Notes under the pieces: generated by a model
The model's database searches: none
What the model was told of the DNA's origin: nothing
The model's input: only the letters and a program-made list of their open reading frames with translations
Position numbers and translations under genes: made by a program
Assembly (NCBI GenBank): GCA_030248225.1
Contig: JASANE010029210.1
Coordinates: 26,150-90,149 of the forward strand
DNA length: 64,000 nucleotides
From: Trileptium ribeirensis
Taxonomy: Eukaryota; Nematoda; Enoplea; Enoplida; Thoracostomopsidae
Direction: 5' to 3'
Shown here: positions 24,480-36,635 of the stretch, piece by piece
How the letters are laid out: the number at the start of each line of letters is the position of its first letter
How positions within the stretch are numbered: position 1 is the first letter of the stretch

Positions 24480-26440
24480 AATGCGTATAACAGTGAACAT
24501 AAGTTACTGAAAACACTGATGTAGGCAATTTACATCGTTTATTTATTAGATACCCTTTGACTTAAAGCTTTTAAGCATGAAAGATTATGAGGAATAAATT
24601 GGTGTTTCAGCTTGGTACAACTCCGGCATGCACCCAGTAAACAATTCAAGCATCTATTCTCAAGCTATGGAGTGACTTTTTAGTTGTAGCAAACAACCGT
24701 AACTTGGTGAATAGAACTCCGTCTATCAGTTGTCTATCTATATACAAACGTTTTCTTTGATTTTTGACTTTTGCGAACTCTGTGTAAATTTCATGCAATG
24801 AAACACTTTAAATCATAAAAAATTCTGCACCTCCTGAAATTCGCTTGCCAACTCGAAATTGAAGTTTGGCTACATGTCTGTTGCAATTGCTGAACGATCG
24901 CATGCACTACTGCGCTTTGACAGAATATCTATTTTTGGCAAATTTACAAATCCGTTAGTATCATAATATTTATAACATAATTTTGCACGGCACAAACCTA
25001 TAGTCGCTTGTCGCCCTATAGAGTTATAACTACAAGGTAACCCAGCAACACAAAAATATTGTCACCCAATGATCATATTCTGGGACCAATACTGAAACCA
25101 CGAAAATAAAGTTTGAAAATTTAATACTACATTAAAATTTTAAACACATAGTATCAAAGCTGTAAATGCTAACTTTATCTAAAATTATACTTTTAGTTTG
25201 AAATAAGTGACTTTTGTAATTATTTTCAGCAATCAGATGATGCCAGTCAAATTATTTCTTAATTTTGTGATTGTGGCACGGTTTCACAGAAATGGGCAAC
25301 GAGGAAATTTAATTATTAATCTATAACTAAACCCTATGAACACTAAGTTGCTCTATTTTACTGTATATATATTAGAATTGTTATCCCAGTGTCTGTATAT
25401 ACTTTAAGCAGCATTGCAACTGTAGAAACAACTATTAAATTCGCACTAATTCTTTCCTAATACTCTAGATGAGGAAACTACATCCTAAAGCGTAAAAGCC
25501 CCCTAGTTTTTTGTAATAAACTGGAAACTAGGACAAATGGAATACAATATAATGCCCTGACATAACTGACAAAATACACAGTCGTATTCGTTGGCTGCTT
25601 AACCTAGAATTTAGGCGAAACGATTAAAGTAACCTAGAACATTTATTAATTATTTATTGACATTAGACACGACAATAAAGCAGTGCAGTGATATTTTTGA
25701 CGAATTTCTAAATACCCACACTATTTTCACGACAGGAACTCAATGTTTTACCTGGGTAAGTTATAGCTGAGGTCAGTTCATAAGATCATGATTAAAAGTT
25801 GATTTCAGGAAATGGTCTATAAATTCAATGAATAAAGACTTTCAATACTTAAAGCGGCTAAAATACATAATCGTTTATAATTGACGGAATATGAAGCTTG
25901 AAATTTACTACACGACAAATTCTGTCGTAGCTGTAAGTCTATATTATAGCTCATAGCTGTGACGTCGTACTTTGTTTTTAATCTTTCTCCGGTTGTTACT
26001 GGATTTCATGGCATAATCTTTCCACCTTCAACATCACTTTACAAATCTGATTTCAAGATTTGGCAACTGAGTGCAGAAAACTCAACCAAACGATAGTGGC
26101 AAGCTGGAAACGTTCTAAGAATCATTATACCACAATGAACGCCATTCCAAATGTTGTGATCACTTTTCATGCGGACAGAAGCTAAAGCATTTGTTTGTCG
26201 AAATGCAAATCACAATTATAGCAAACTAGGTGTAATAAAAACCGACTTTGAAAGCGTTCTGTAACCGGCACCTGCTTGCGAGTTACGTGTGAAATGTATA
26301 ATAAAGCATTAACGTTGTTTCTAAGTTATCCATGAACGCTTGTACAATAACAGTAGCGTGACATGTGTAGTCACCGCACAAATAAGCGTCAATGCTAGCG
26401 AAACGAGTTAATATATGATCACAACATACTAGCCGTTTAA
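24480..26440. other. Non-coding block
   Basis: I see nothing I can support here. Confidence 0.5.
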
Positions 26441-26443
26441 AGT

Positions 26444-26508
26444 GGATCCATGGTGTAGTGGTTAACATGTCTGCTGCGCACGCGGAAGAACCGATTCCCT
26501 TTGGACAC
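26444..26508 (+). other. tRNA-like relic
   Basis: GGATCCATGGTGTAGTGGTT starts an acceptor and D-arm like those of tRNA-Val, Glu or Asp. It is followed by a five-pair anticodon stem TCTGC/GCGGA. The T arm is shortened and lacks a proper GGTTCGA loop, and the acceptor pairs only partly (CCA with TGG). This is a tRNA pseudogene or SINE head, not a functional tRNA. Confidence 0.45.
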
Positions 26509-26514
26509 ATTGTT

Positions 26515-28685
26515 TAGCTTAAGCGGCATTTAACAAAAATAACTAAAATAGCTTATAACATGCGCTTGCAAATTATGTTCAACGATTTAGAGAGTCCATA
26601 TTAATGGTCACCCTTTTGTAAATATATTACGCTAGTTGTCGACGAATAACTTGTTTTTGCAGACTTGCAGACTAGCTCTTATACTGCCGTCACACATCCC
26701 TATTAAAAATTAAATATAGGAATTCAGCGAATAAATTCTAATAGAGCTGTTTGTTATGGTATACGTACTTCTGGAAACCATAGGGGAAATATCATACAGG
26801 TTGCTAGGGCAAAAATACTTAGGCTGATTATGAGAAGGTTTAGAGATCATCTTAGAAAAGATCTACTACATTTATGTATGAATGCGTGAGTCGCAGACTG
26901 TACAGTGACGTGTCCTTGTGAAAAAATCAGCTTAAACTATCCATAAACCGTTTCCTTTCTGCTTTTCTACAAGATTGGAAATTTGAAAATATAAAACGAA
27001 TTTAACAAAAGTTAAATATGAAATAGTTTACTCATTACAATAAAACCAATATACCACGAAACGCTACTACTATAATATATAACTGTCATAAATGCATATT
27101 TGTCGGAGAAAGTTTCTGAAGCTTCGGAACATAGCGGAATCATTCAGTAAAGTGCAAGCGATAGTGTCGAACCTTGCAATCAAGTCAACATTTGGAGTAA
27201 ATCGCGATGCTCAATGCTTGGAACGCAAAGCTAAGCGTGACCGGAGGTTCAGAGAAATTTCAGCGCGAATCCCAATAGCTATATTTTACGCTCGCTACAT
27301 TAATCACTACTTACGTTCAACTCAAGGCGAACGCTGATATTTGGCTTTGTAGCTGCTGCCTCAAAACTATGTTTTGTACCGTCAAGGGATTAAGCCGCAG
27401 CGAAATAGTGGTCAAATAACATCACCTCTTTCTGCGTACATTATTACCTTGTGATGTACAATTTCCAACTATCATTGTGGCACTATGTTCTGCAAAAAAT
27501 ATTTTGTAATATATTTGAGTGCACAAAAATATCAAAGTGTTGATTTTTATTTTGAACATTCATGTATGAAATACACTCGCTGTTCCACTTTAAAATATGA
27601 ATATAACATATAAATCTTCACTAAACTATGCAAAAATATCAATGTATAAAATAGAAAACCATAATTTTTCATGCTTTGACACTGCTGAGTTTCTAATTTC
27701 GAGCTCTGATAAGGTGTAAAATACTTCGACTCCGTTGCAATCAAACTTTTTAGTATGAAATAACAAATTTTATGAATTATTAAAAATATTTTACTAATTG
27801 AAACAGATTGAATTGAATTGAAATATTGATCCTAAAATGACGATTTTGTATGTATCGTTTTATTTGTTTTTTGGCGAAAATTCACTTGACAAGCCTAAAT
27901 ACATATTGCGCCAGGATTAGATACGTTAAACGTAATTGTTGGCCAAATTTCGATGCTTGTGTATACAGCATTTGCCCCAGAATGAATTTGATCATTCAAT
28001 CGATGAACGGGGGTCATACACTTTGTGTGCACAGAATAGTACTGCTTAATGATTTGCAAAACTTTTCGTCAACGTTTAATTTGAATCAATCAAGAAAATT
28101 GTTTCGTCATGTTATCCTATGATAGTGACATGGTTACAATTATACCTAGTGACTCAAATAGACAGTTATTTTGTCGCATGATACAAATTACGTATAATTA
28201 GTCAAATGGTTAGCAATGATTTGAATTAGTTTGGCGTGAAAATTAACCAACAATATCATGAGACAATTGTGTATATATAGGAACAGTTTCTATTATATAT
28301 AACTTCTTGAACCAAATTGAAGACTTCCAATTATACATAATTTTATGAATACTATACATATTTAACAGACAAGGTGTCTCTGTGTTGCCGTCCTTGATGC
28401 TGTACTGCGTGGCATGAGATTCTTTGCTTTCGCTTTTTGAAAAGTTTTCGGTGTAACTATAGTTCGAATGAGGTAAGTTTCGCGACGAGTAATCCGAGTA
28501 TTTGTTTCTAGACACTTAGATATGGCGACTTAAAGCTCTAAAAAACTAATTTCAGCAAGTGTATATTTACGTGCTAACAGGTTATGTAATGGCGTCAAAA
28601 TGTTTTGTTAAATGTTCGGCAAAAATTTGGAAAAAACGTTTAGCAAGATAAGTTTTTGTTTTCTGCGCAAGCCCTAACTTTGAGA
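26515..28685. other. Non-coding block
   Basis: The plus frame 27092-27337 (81 codons, rich in Arg and Lys) covers a slightly GC-richer patch but has no recognisable motif. I see nothing else. Confidence 0.45.
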
Positions 28686-28734
28686 GAAAAGTCATACATT
28701 TTTATAGGGATATCGGGAGATTAGCTTCGTTGAG

Positions 28735-28880
28735 GTGTTGGACCCCCACCCGCCAGGAGAAACAAAACACAAAGCGCCAAAGCCCACCGGCCCATTTCTT
28801 CCAGGGAGGACGAAGCCTGCCCCCAATCTCCCCCCCCGCACCGAGGTCCCGGTACCTCCATTGGACCTCGGACCTTCAGC
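28735..28880. other. C-rich patch with perfect 9-bp hairpin
   Basis: A C-rich plus strand (GACCCCCACCCG, CCCCCCCGCACC) contains CCGAGGTCC (28841-28849) and its exact complement GGACCTCGG (28863-28871) across a 13-nt loop. Frames on both strands reflect composition only. Confidence 0.55.
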
Positions 28881-28884
28881 ATTT

Positions 28885-29770
28885 ATGTTCACAATATGTA
28901 TTCAGTAATTTGTGTAGTAACACCGAACAAAATCGCGTACGGATGGCAATGCATCGATATAAAATTCTTTTAAGTAAAACTCCGTTTGTGGCTTGTAGTT
29001 TTTATTTCAATGAAAGCAACCACTGTCCGATCCCATGCCGTATTGTTCTGTCTGTAAACTACCTATTATATAACGCGGCACTTATACCCCGAATTATCGT
29101 GCCCATTCCCATTTTCCCAATTTTCTCCTCTGTAACCTATTTTGTCATCGTTTTAACTTGTAGAAGTCCTGTCAATTCGTCTTCAACACTGTAAAAATTT
29201 TATATAAGCAAAAAATTTTGTAAAACATGGAATAATTTCAAAAAGAATAGAGAATATAAATAGTAAAAATAATTAGTTTCACCAACATAGAGAGTTTGAC
29301 TTTAATAGCAATTGCAATGCATATGGAAATAATTGTAACTTTTAACAAGAGCATGAAACATTTTATAGACGATGATTTATTAAGGTTCTTCGAAGCAGTG
29401 AACTACAAACTTATTCCTAAAGGGCTTATCTGGTTGTGCATACAGTACATTTTCAGGTAAAAAATGAAGCTGCAGGAGCCAGTGCTCATAACACGTCAAC
29501 TTTTTTATAAATTTTGTGTGAGGATAGTTATGTGTTATAAAAGAGCAAGTGAGGTCTTATTTGTAGACCTCTAAATTGTAGTTCTAATCAGAATAACAAC
29601 GATATAAAGTCACAACAGAAAACTTAACTATGCAGGTAAAAAATACTAAGTATATTCTGCCAATGAATGATGATTTACAATAATTAACACCAATGCAGAT
29701 TTCGTAGGTCTATTAACTAATTAGTTATAAAATCAAACCAAACTTACCGAATTATCCCTTATTTATATAT
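28885..29770. other. Non-coding block
   Basis: I see nothing I can support here. Confidence 0.45.
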
Positions 29771-30046
29771 GGTGTCCCAAAAGTAACACCTCGATTTCAA
29801 ACTGTTTCTGACACTTACACAATATAGTTACAACCCTCATACCTTCAGGAATTATAACTGAGTATATAAATATCTACGCATAACAAATTATCTTATACTC
29901 GACTTAATTTAGCTGATCGAATAACTTCAGTAAGACTGCATTCAGTTAACCAAAATAGCCGCGAAGTTATGCGAAAATTTTTTCGGCATTCGTCTTCGCA
30001 GAACACATGTCATAAAACTGTCGCTTCAGTTAATAAAAGGTTTGAC

Positions 30047-30057
30047 CAAACAGATTC
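30047..30057 (+). repeat. LINE target-site duplication, left copy
   Basis: CAAACAGATTC lies directly before the LINE. The same 11 bp at 33596-33606 directly follow its CAT tail. Removing the LINE and one copy rejoins the transposase frame. Confidence 0.9.
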
Positions 30058-32133
30058 GCATCTCATGGAGCAGCTTACGCGGTCAAAGACCCAAGTGGAT
30101 GTGTTACACAGAAGATATGGACCTTCGAAAGATGGAAAGTATTGGAAACGTGCAAAGTGCTCCTTACCCCCCTCTCCTATTGTGCGAAGACAATCAATGC
30201 TGGGTTTTTCTACTCGGATCAGCCAATGTCGGCGTCGCTGATCCGAACCTTGCTTCAAATCCCCGGCATCGAGCGCAACCCGGGCCCTGCTGGTTTCTGT
30301 CCGGTGTGTGGAAAAAGAGTGACTTATGGAACGATATCAGTACAGTGTAGCTCGTGCAAGTTATGGTGCCATTTGCGGAAAGCCAATAACTGCTCCTGTC
30401 TAGCCAGTGCTAGAGACAGAAAACATGATTACAAATGCCCAGTTTGTTCCATACCCAAACCGAAGCCGATAGCTTTATTTCCGGAACTAGTCAAGCAGAA
30501 GTCGGGTAAAACAAGAATCTTGCAAATCAATTGCAATGGACTAGCGGGTAAAATAGATGAACTACTGCATATTATGAATGTACATAATATCAAAGTAGCT
30601 GCTATCCAAGAAACCAAGCTATCTTCCAAGTCGAAAGTTAATCCAGGGTCAGAATACACACTCATCCGCAACGATAGAACTATTGACAGTGGAGGTGGTA
30701 TCGCCTTTCTGGTTCACAAAGATGTCCAGTTTGCTGTGATCCCGTACACCAGTAAACAGAAGCATGAAGAGGTATCCATCATTGACGTTAAGTGTAGCAA
30801 CACAACGCTTAGACTGCTGAACGTCTATATCCCACCAAGAACAAGTTGCGACAATGACTTTAAAGCTTCCATCGGTCATCTTCTGCAATTTGACGGGGAC
30901 TGTATTATTATGGGTGATTTCAACGCACACGACGGCATGTGGCACTCGCCAATAGCAGATGAACGTGGTGAAACTATTGCGAGTGAAATCGACAACTCTA
31001 ATTATGGGGTACTGAATGATAAATTCCCTACACGTATTCCACGACACGGTCAACCCGCCTCCCCAGACATCTCAATGGCTAGTATGTCGCTACTTACGAC
31101 AATCGAATGGGAAACCGTTGCAACCATGTCGTCTGACCATGTTCCCATCATCATCTCAATCGCGCACGGGGAAGCGGAATTCAGAACACCCAAACGGACC
31201 TACGTCAACATTGCAAAAGCTGATTGGGGTGGCTTTACTGCATGTACCGAAGACGACTTCAGCTCTTGGCAACCGCCTACTAACGCTGTACAAGGTGAAG
31301 TTATGTTCGGTACCGTTCTCAACAGGGCTCCTAGGCAATTCATTCCGAACAGTCGCATTCCAGTGATCAAGCCTACCCTGTCTAATCGAGTCATCAAACT
31401 TATGAAGCAGCGTGACTCAGTACGTGATGCAAACCCAACGTCCAACAGAATTTACCTACTCAATGCTGAAATACAGGAAAACATCATTCGACACAAACGG
31501 GAAAGGTGGCGCAATGAACTCGCAACATTTGATCGCACCACAAATGTTTCCAAACTATGGCGTACAATCAAAAGAATCGACAAGGGTGTTACCGGAGTTC
31601 CGAACCAAGCAATCAAATTCGACGACAAGATCGAGCTCAATAATGCAGCTGCGGCCAATCTGTTCAATAAGCAATTCACGTGTATAGTTCCGCATAAATC
31701 TTTGAAAGGGTGTCGACGTCTTCGTCGTGAAGCAACTAAACTCACCCTAACGGATGCCCCTATCTTTAATGAAGACATGGTCACGACAGCAATTGCTTCA
31801 GCTAAAGCCTCTAAAGCCACTGGGTCCGATGGTATCTCGACGGTTCACCTTAAACATTTAGGTCGCCACGGCATCGAATACCTAACCAAGCTGTTCAATC
31901 TTTCTATGCGCAAATGCTGCATTCCTGACATATGGAAGACCTCAACCATCATCCCTCTCCTGAAACCGGGCAAAGAAGCAGGAGATTCAAAGTCATATAG
32001 ACCAGTGTCGCTCCTCTGTCCAGCCATTAAAATCTTAGAACGACTGTTACTGCCTATATTGAGATTGAAGATAAAACATTTCAACACGGTTTCCGGCCGA
32101 AACATTCTACCACATCTGCATTACTTGATCTGA
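30058..32133 (+). pseudogene. LINE polyprotein, N-terminal part: 2A-like, zinc finger, endonuclease, RT start
   Basis: The first in-frame ATG is at 30226, although the frame is open from 30058. Residues 14-21 from that ATG are GIERNPGP, preceded by the hydrophobic run LIRTLLQI. This resembles a 2A ribosome-skipping motif but lacks its Asp (consensus D-V/I-E-X-N-P-G-P). A Cys/His cluster (CPVC, CSSC, WCH) follows, as in PHD fingers of related LINEs. The endonuclease, which nicks the target, has its landmarks: QINCNG, QETKL, GDFNAH (~30913), SPDIS and SDHVPI (~31133). The RT begins with ATGSDGIS (~31820), PLLKPGK and YRPVSLL. The frame then leaves the coding register near 32077, where a one-base deletion is inferred, and ends at 32131-32133. 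The remainder continues in the frame of the 32136 segment. Confidence 0.9.
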
Positions 32134-33554
32134 ATATGGCTATCAGCAATGGAATAAACCAAAAGCCTCCACCTCATCGTACAGTACTGCTGCAGCTCGA
32201 CCTGTCTAAAGCGTTCGATATGGTCAAACACGATGAACTCATTCGCCTACTGTTTGACTCGTCGTTGCCACGGAGTGTTGTACGATGGTTCCTGAACTAC
32301 CTACACGGCAGGACGTCAAGAGTACTCTTCAGGGGTTGCCTATCTAAACCAAGAAACATCAGGCTCGGGGTCCCGCAAGGCGCAGTCACATCGCCCAAGC
32401 TGTTTAACTTATATATGAGCGGCATACCCGAACCTCCGGAAGACGTGAAGATCGTAACCTACGCTGACGACATTTCTATCTACACCACGGGCCCTCGTAT
32501 CATGCCCTTATGTGACAATATAAACGAATTTGTCCCACAGATCACACAATTTCTGTCAATGAAAGGACTGATCGTTTCGCCAGAAAAGTCGTCTGTCACG
32601 TTGTTCACCAGTGCAACCAAGGAAGCAAACATTTGTCCCCATAACCATCAACGGGAAGAATGTTCCTCTGGAGAAGAAGCCCAAAGTGTTAGGGGTGTGA
32701 TTCACGACACCATGTACACATTTCCCGAACACTGCAAGCAAGCGGCTACTCGGATGCGTAAGCGCAACAACATCCTTAAAGCGCTATCAGGAACGCAGTG
32801 GGGCCAACAAAAAGGAACAATGGTATCAACATATAAAACCATCAGCAGATCCGTCGGGGAATATGCCGTACCAATTTGGGGATCAGTCGCTAGTACATCG
32901 AGCTGGAAGAAGATTGAAATCGCGGAGAGTGAAGCGCTAAGAATCGCCACTGGTTGCCATAAAACGACACACGAAGATCATCTTCACCAAGAAACGAAAG
33001 TGCTACCAATCAGGAAACATGCGAAGTTACTGTCAAAGCAATACCTGCTTTGCTGCTATCAACGGAGTCATCCAGGCCATAAGCATGTCTCACAGGCAGA
33101 CCCTCCCAGAAGCCTCAAGAAGAACATTATGTTCAGCCGCAGTCCTGTAGCTCCCTTGGTGGTTGATGGTCGTATCTCAGAACAACAACTTAAAACTGGG
33201 ATAAAGATCTTACACTCTCAAGGCACGCAAAGCAAAATTAGCCACTATACCGCCAATAAGTTGCTCAACCGTCCACCACCTGAGATTGACAAATCTTAAG
33301 AGTCGTTATCCAGGAAAGCCCGTACAACATTGGCACAGCTAAGGTCAAGCTATTGTTCCATCCTGAAGAACTATCAGTCCAGGATAGACCCTTCCATCTC
33401 TGAACTCTGTCCTGCCTGTAATCAACATCCACAGGACGTCCAGCATCTGTTCGAGTGTCCAACGAACCCGACGTCACTGACATTAGAATGCCTATGTTTA
33501 CAACCATGCGAAGTGGCCAGATTTCTGAAGCTTGACGAAGAAGACCAGCAATGA
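32079..33554 (+). pseudogene. LINE polyprotein, C-terminal part: RT and zinc-knuckle
   Basis: This continues the same polyprotein in another frame. RT motifs are HGFRPKHSTTSAL (from 32085), LDLSKAFDMV (~32200), GVPQGAVTSP (~32370), and the catalytic YADD at 32460-32471. The thumb and connection follow, with WGQQK, YAVPIWG and ALRIATGC. Between about 32637 and 32695 the homologous sequence lies in a neighbouring frame, so two compensating indels are likely. A TAA at 33297-33299 interrupts the frame. The same frame then continues with RTTLAQLRSSYCSIL and CPACNQHPQDVQHLFECP, the C-terminal CCHC-like knuckle of Jockey/CR1-group elements, and ends at 33552-33554. The catalytic residues are present but the ORF is broken, so this copy cannot make the full enzyme. 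Confidence 0.9.
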
Positions 33555-33595
33555 ACTGTCAACGCACAATATGGGACTATCATCATCATCATCAT

Positions 33596-33606
33596 CAAAC
33601 AGATTC
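33596..33606 (+). repeat. LINE target-site duplication, right copy
   Basis: CAAACAGATTC directly follows the (CAT)n tail and is identical to 30047-30057. Confidence 0.9.
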
Positions 33607-34579
33607 CGTTGCTAACTTGCCCCGAACTGGGAGACCACCGTTGGCATCTGGTGATGTTGTGACAGCTGATATTTCCTATTATTTTGACAATAGACCGATA
33701 AAATCAATTTTCTGCTGTGCTGCTGAAATCGGCATCAGCATATCCACTGTTTTAAGAGTTGTTAAAAGTCTGCGTTTAAAACTGTTTAGAGCAACGTTAA
33801 TCCATGTTCTGAATGAGGATGATTATGATCACATGGTTGCATTTTGTAAAAAATGGTTACAGTCTCCACAATGATCCGGACGAAAGGAATTTCAAACTGA
33901 ACGGCCATGTTAACTGGCATAGTTGTGTTTATTGGCACGTAGAAAAACCTTGTATCACTTTCGAACACCATATGAACACCCCTGGTCCGACAGTATGGGT
34001 AGTCATGTGGTCTATTGGATTTTTGAGCCGTTATTTTTCGAAGGTACTGCGAAAGTTTACAACTATCTAATGATACTACGAAATAAATTTTATCCTAGTA
34101 TTCAACAGTTACCAACTATTGACAGGCTTCACTTTATGCAGGATGGGCGCCTCCTCATTTGACGATGGCTGTGCGCTGTTGGTTGACAAAACCTTCCCTG
34201 ACCGTTGGCTGGGGCGCCGAAGCCTTGTCGAATGGCTTGCTCGCTCTCCTGATCTAAACCCTCCTGACCTTTGAAGATGTGTTGAAGGAGAAAGTATACA
34301 ACCGAAAACCACAAACCCAGTTTTACCTGAAAAAGCTATATCGGAGGAGCTCTCGTTTCTCGAGCACACATAGTTCAAAATGTCTGCCGAAGTGTGTGCT
34401 TTCGACTAGAAGAATGCATTGATCTTGCAGGCGCCCAGATACGCACTTAGGATAGTTGTTATTCATAAAAAAGCTAAGTTATAGATGAGAGGACAGTCAT
34501 ACCAACCGATTTTAGATGTGTTTATTATTTGGCGTGCTGGGTCACTTTAATGCTAGTGCCTTACTTATGGGACATATTG

Positions 34580-35098
34580 TATAACGAAGTATCAACGTGC
34601 ATTTGATCCTGTCATATCTATACTTAATTTTTTCCTCGAGTTTTCCCAAGAATTAATTTTATTCGCTAAATTTCTCCACGGGTTTCAAAAATTTGTGGCG
34701 TTAGTAAATCAAATGTTTCTAAAAGTGCATCACCTGATTTGCAATTTGGTATCAAAATTAATGGCAACCTAGAGACATTGCTATAACATAATAACTCACT
34801 ACTAATAAATACTATTTAACTGCCAAAGTATTAAAATACATGTTAAGAAAAACCAACGCATTAAATATTGACTAGGCTGCTCAGTCGTTGCCACAAAAAT
34901 TATGCTCAAGCACTTTGCGTCGCTGTCCTTTCTGGGTTTTTGAAAGCAACTCAACTCAACTTCGCCTAGGCAGATTGGCTCACGCCATGTCTCCTTTGAA
35001 AGCCTTGAGTCTCCATTTGTGCACTTTAGTTATGCACGAAGTCCGATTCTAACATCTCCCCCTGACAAAATCCTGGTGAAATGGCTCGGGTCATTTCC
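34580..35098. other. Non-coding block
   Basis: I see nothing I can support here. Confidence 0.45.
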
Positions 35099-35099
35099 C

Positions 35100-35908
35100 A
35101 AAGGAATTGATATTAATTCCGTAGAGCAATGCATCCTCAATGTAGCTGTGAATAGCGTGCTTCTATTGTCATTATTCATACTGCAAGGTTGGCTCAAAAA
35201 TGGTTTTTAAATGTGTCTCGGGACTCCAAATATTACTCAAACTCCATTTTCATCAATTAAACTGCAAGGTTGGATCAAAATCGGTTTTCACCGAACCGAT
35301 GGAACCAAAAAACATGAAAAAGGCAATATGTCTTCAACCGTTCAAATTCTATAGTATTGTTTGGTCTCACTCTGTATAGCAATTTATTCACTATATAGCT
35401 TGAAAGTAGTCTGCTGCTACTATCACTATTTTGCTGCACGGTTGGCTCAAAAAGGTTTTTCAATGGGCCCATGAGACCCAAAATACACGAAAATGGCAAT
35501 ATCTCCACAACTACTCGAGCTATATAGGTGCGTTTGGTCCGATTTCGTAAAGCAATTCATCATCTATGTAGCTGCTATTGTCATTATTTGCACAACACGG
35601 TTGGGTAAAAATGTTTTTTTCAGTGACCCATGAGACTCAAAATACACAAAAATGGTAATATCTCATCATCCGCTGGAGCTATGTAAGCGTATTTGGTCTG
35701 ATTTTGTAGAGCAATCATGCTCTTTGTAGCTAAAAATGGCGTGCTGCAATTGTCATTATTCATACTGCAAAGTTGGCTCAAAATGATTTTTTAATGAGCC
35801 CATGGGACTCAAAATACGCGAAAATGTCAATTTCTCTTCAATCGCTAGAGCTATTTAAGTGTTCTTGGTCTGATTTGGTAGATAATTTCATGTTCAATGT
35901 ACAATTAA
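35100..35908. repeat. Diverged tandem array, ~165-175-bp period
   Basis: GGTTGGCTCAAAA or a variant occurs near 35188, 35267, 35440, 35600 and 35771. Each is followed by ATGAGAC/GGGACTC CAAAATAC, AATATCTC and TTTGGTCTGATTT blocks. The second copy is shortened to about 80 bp. Copies are perhaps 70-80% alike by eye, so the array is old. Confidence 0.75.
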
Positions 35909-35909
35909 A

Positions 35910-36630
35910 TTACGAGCACAATAATTGGTATATCTTCTCAACTATTTGAGCAACCTGGCTGATATTCGGTGGCTCATTTTGAAATTTAATGCTCAATATA
36001 GCTATGTGTGTTTCTCTAAACTACACATTCAACGCTTAGAATTCACACCTTGGCGATAGGACAAGCTAATAATAAATACGGGTTTGTCATGTTACAAGCA
36101 TACGTGATATTCTGCATATTGTTTATATCTAAACATTGTTTATAAAACGCGTTTTGTGTACATAATAAGCATGTAGTGCACAGAAATAGGCTATTTACGC
36201 ACCATGTGTATTAGGTTTACCACGTAACTAAATACTGTAAATACTGTGATAAATTACTAAACAATGCCTCTCAAACTACGTTGTCGGCGGGATCGAATAT
36301 CCAATAACCAAAAATTATACCGCATAGTTGATCGGCAATTTTCAGGCTATCCCAATATATAGGAATGTCGGCACGTTATTCTCAAATTATTTAGTTTTGG
36401 GAGCGTCAATTTAGCCAGCACGTAATAGAGGGTTTTAAAACTTAAATGTTATTTTCAATCAGACCTAAACTCCAATTTCAGGCTAAAGACATGACATTAA
36501 CTTTTTAGTACAAGTATTAATCAGTCGATTTTATGGTAGTTTCAGTTTCACTTTAGAACCCACAAATTTTGAATCTGTACAAATTGATTAAATGAAACAA
36601 TTTGTGGGTATTATTAATTTGTTAAGAAAT
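35910..36630. other. Non-coding block
   Basis: I see nothing I can support here. Confidence 0.45.
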
Positions 36631-36635
36631 CATAC

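Larger units (their letters stand above)
30058..33595 (+). mobile_element. CR1/Jockey-group LINE inserted in the mariner transposase
   Basis: This 3538-bp non-LTR retrotransposon is bounded by an 11-bp target duplication and ends in a (CAT)n tail at about 33580-33595. Short microsatellite tails instead of poly(A) are typical of the CR1 group. It encodes, in order, a 2A-like motif, a PHD-like zinc finger, an AP-type endonuclease, a reverse transcriptase and a C-terminal CPAC zinc-knuckle. The reading frame is open from the very first base (30058), with no stop before the 2A motif. This suggests the copy is 5'-truncated inside a longer coding region. Lesions are few, so insertion is fairly recent compared with the decayed mariner host. 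Confidence 0.92.
29969..34450 (+). pseudogene. Mariner/IS630-like transposase, interrupted by the LINE
   Basis: The product would be a DDE/D cut-and-paste transposase. The 5' part begins before or at the ATG at 29969 (RKFFRHSS) and runs to FDQTDS. After the LINE it continues in the same frame (33607) with VANLPRTGRPP, the GRP linker between two helix-turn-helix domains, and then ISISTVLRVVKSL. Next come LNEDDYD, FKLNGHVN, FFEGTA (about 34035), MQDG with a shifted APPH (about 34140, second catalytic Asp), RSPDLNPPDL (third Asp, about 34245) and the C-terminus EECIDLAGAQIRT with TAG at 34448-34450. At least three frameshifts (near 33870, 34020 and 34143) and internal stops are visible. The sequence around the first catalytic Asp is shortened. 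Confidence 0.85.
29771..34575 (+). mobile_element. Mariner/IS630-like DNA transposon split by a LINE
   Basis: The left end (29771) reads GGTGTCCCAAAAGTAAC. The right end near 34575, on the opposite strand, reads TGTCCCATAAGTAAG, and 13 of the 14 aligned bases TGTCCCAAAAGTAA match. The flanking bases contain TA, the usual target. Without the LINE (30058-33595) and one copy of its target duplication, the element is about 1.25 kb, which is normal for this superfamily. A deleted relative at 41.9-42.35 kb has a similar right end (GGTGCCATATAAGTAAAG on the minus strand). The transposase is broken, so the element is dead. Confidence 0.85.

Noticed and set aside
26444..26508. Functional tRNA gene
   Set aside because: The T arm is truncated and the acceptor pairs poorly. 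The tRNA-like segments at 3609, 47362 and 63805 also fail cloverleaf pairing.
29969..30241. A separate 90-codon gene before the LINE
   Set aside because: Its first 30 codons are the mariner transposase N-terminus and the rest runs into LINE sequence.
33551..33640. A protein start with a poly-His run
   Set aside because: The His codons are the (CAT)n tail of the LINE read through into the mariner transposase. The real transposase frame joins from 30057.
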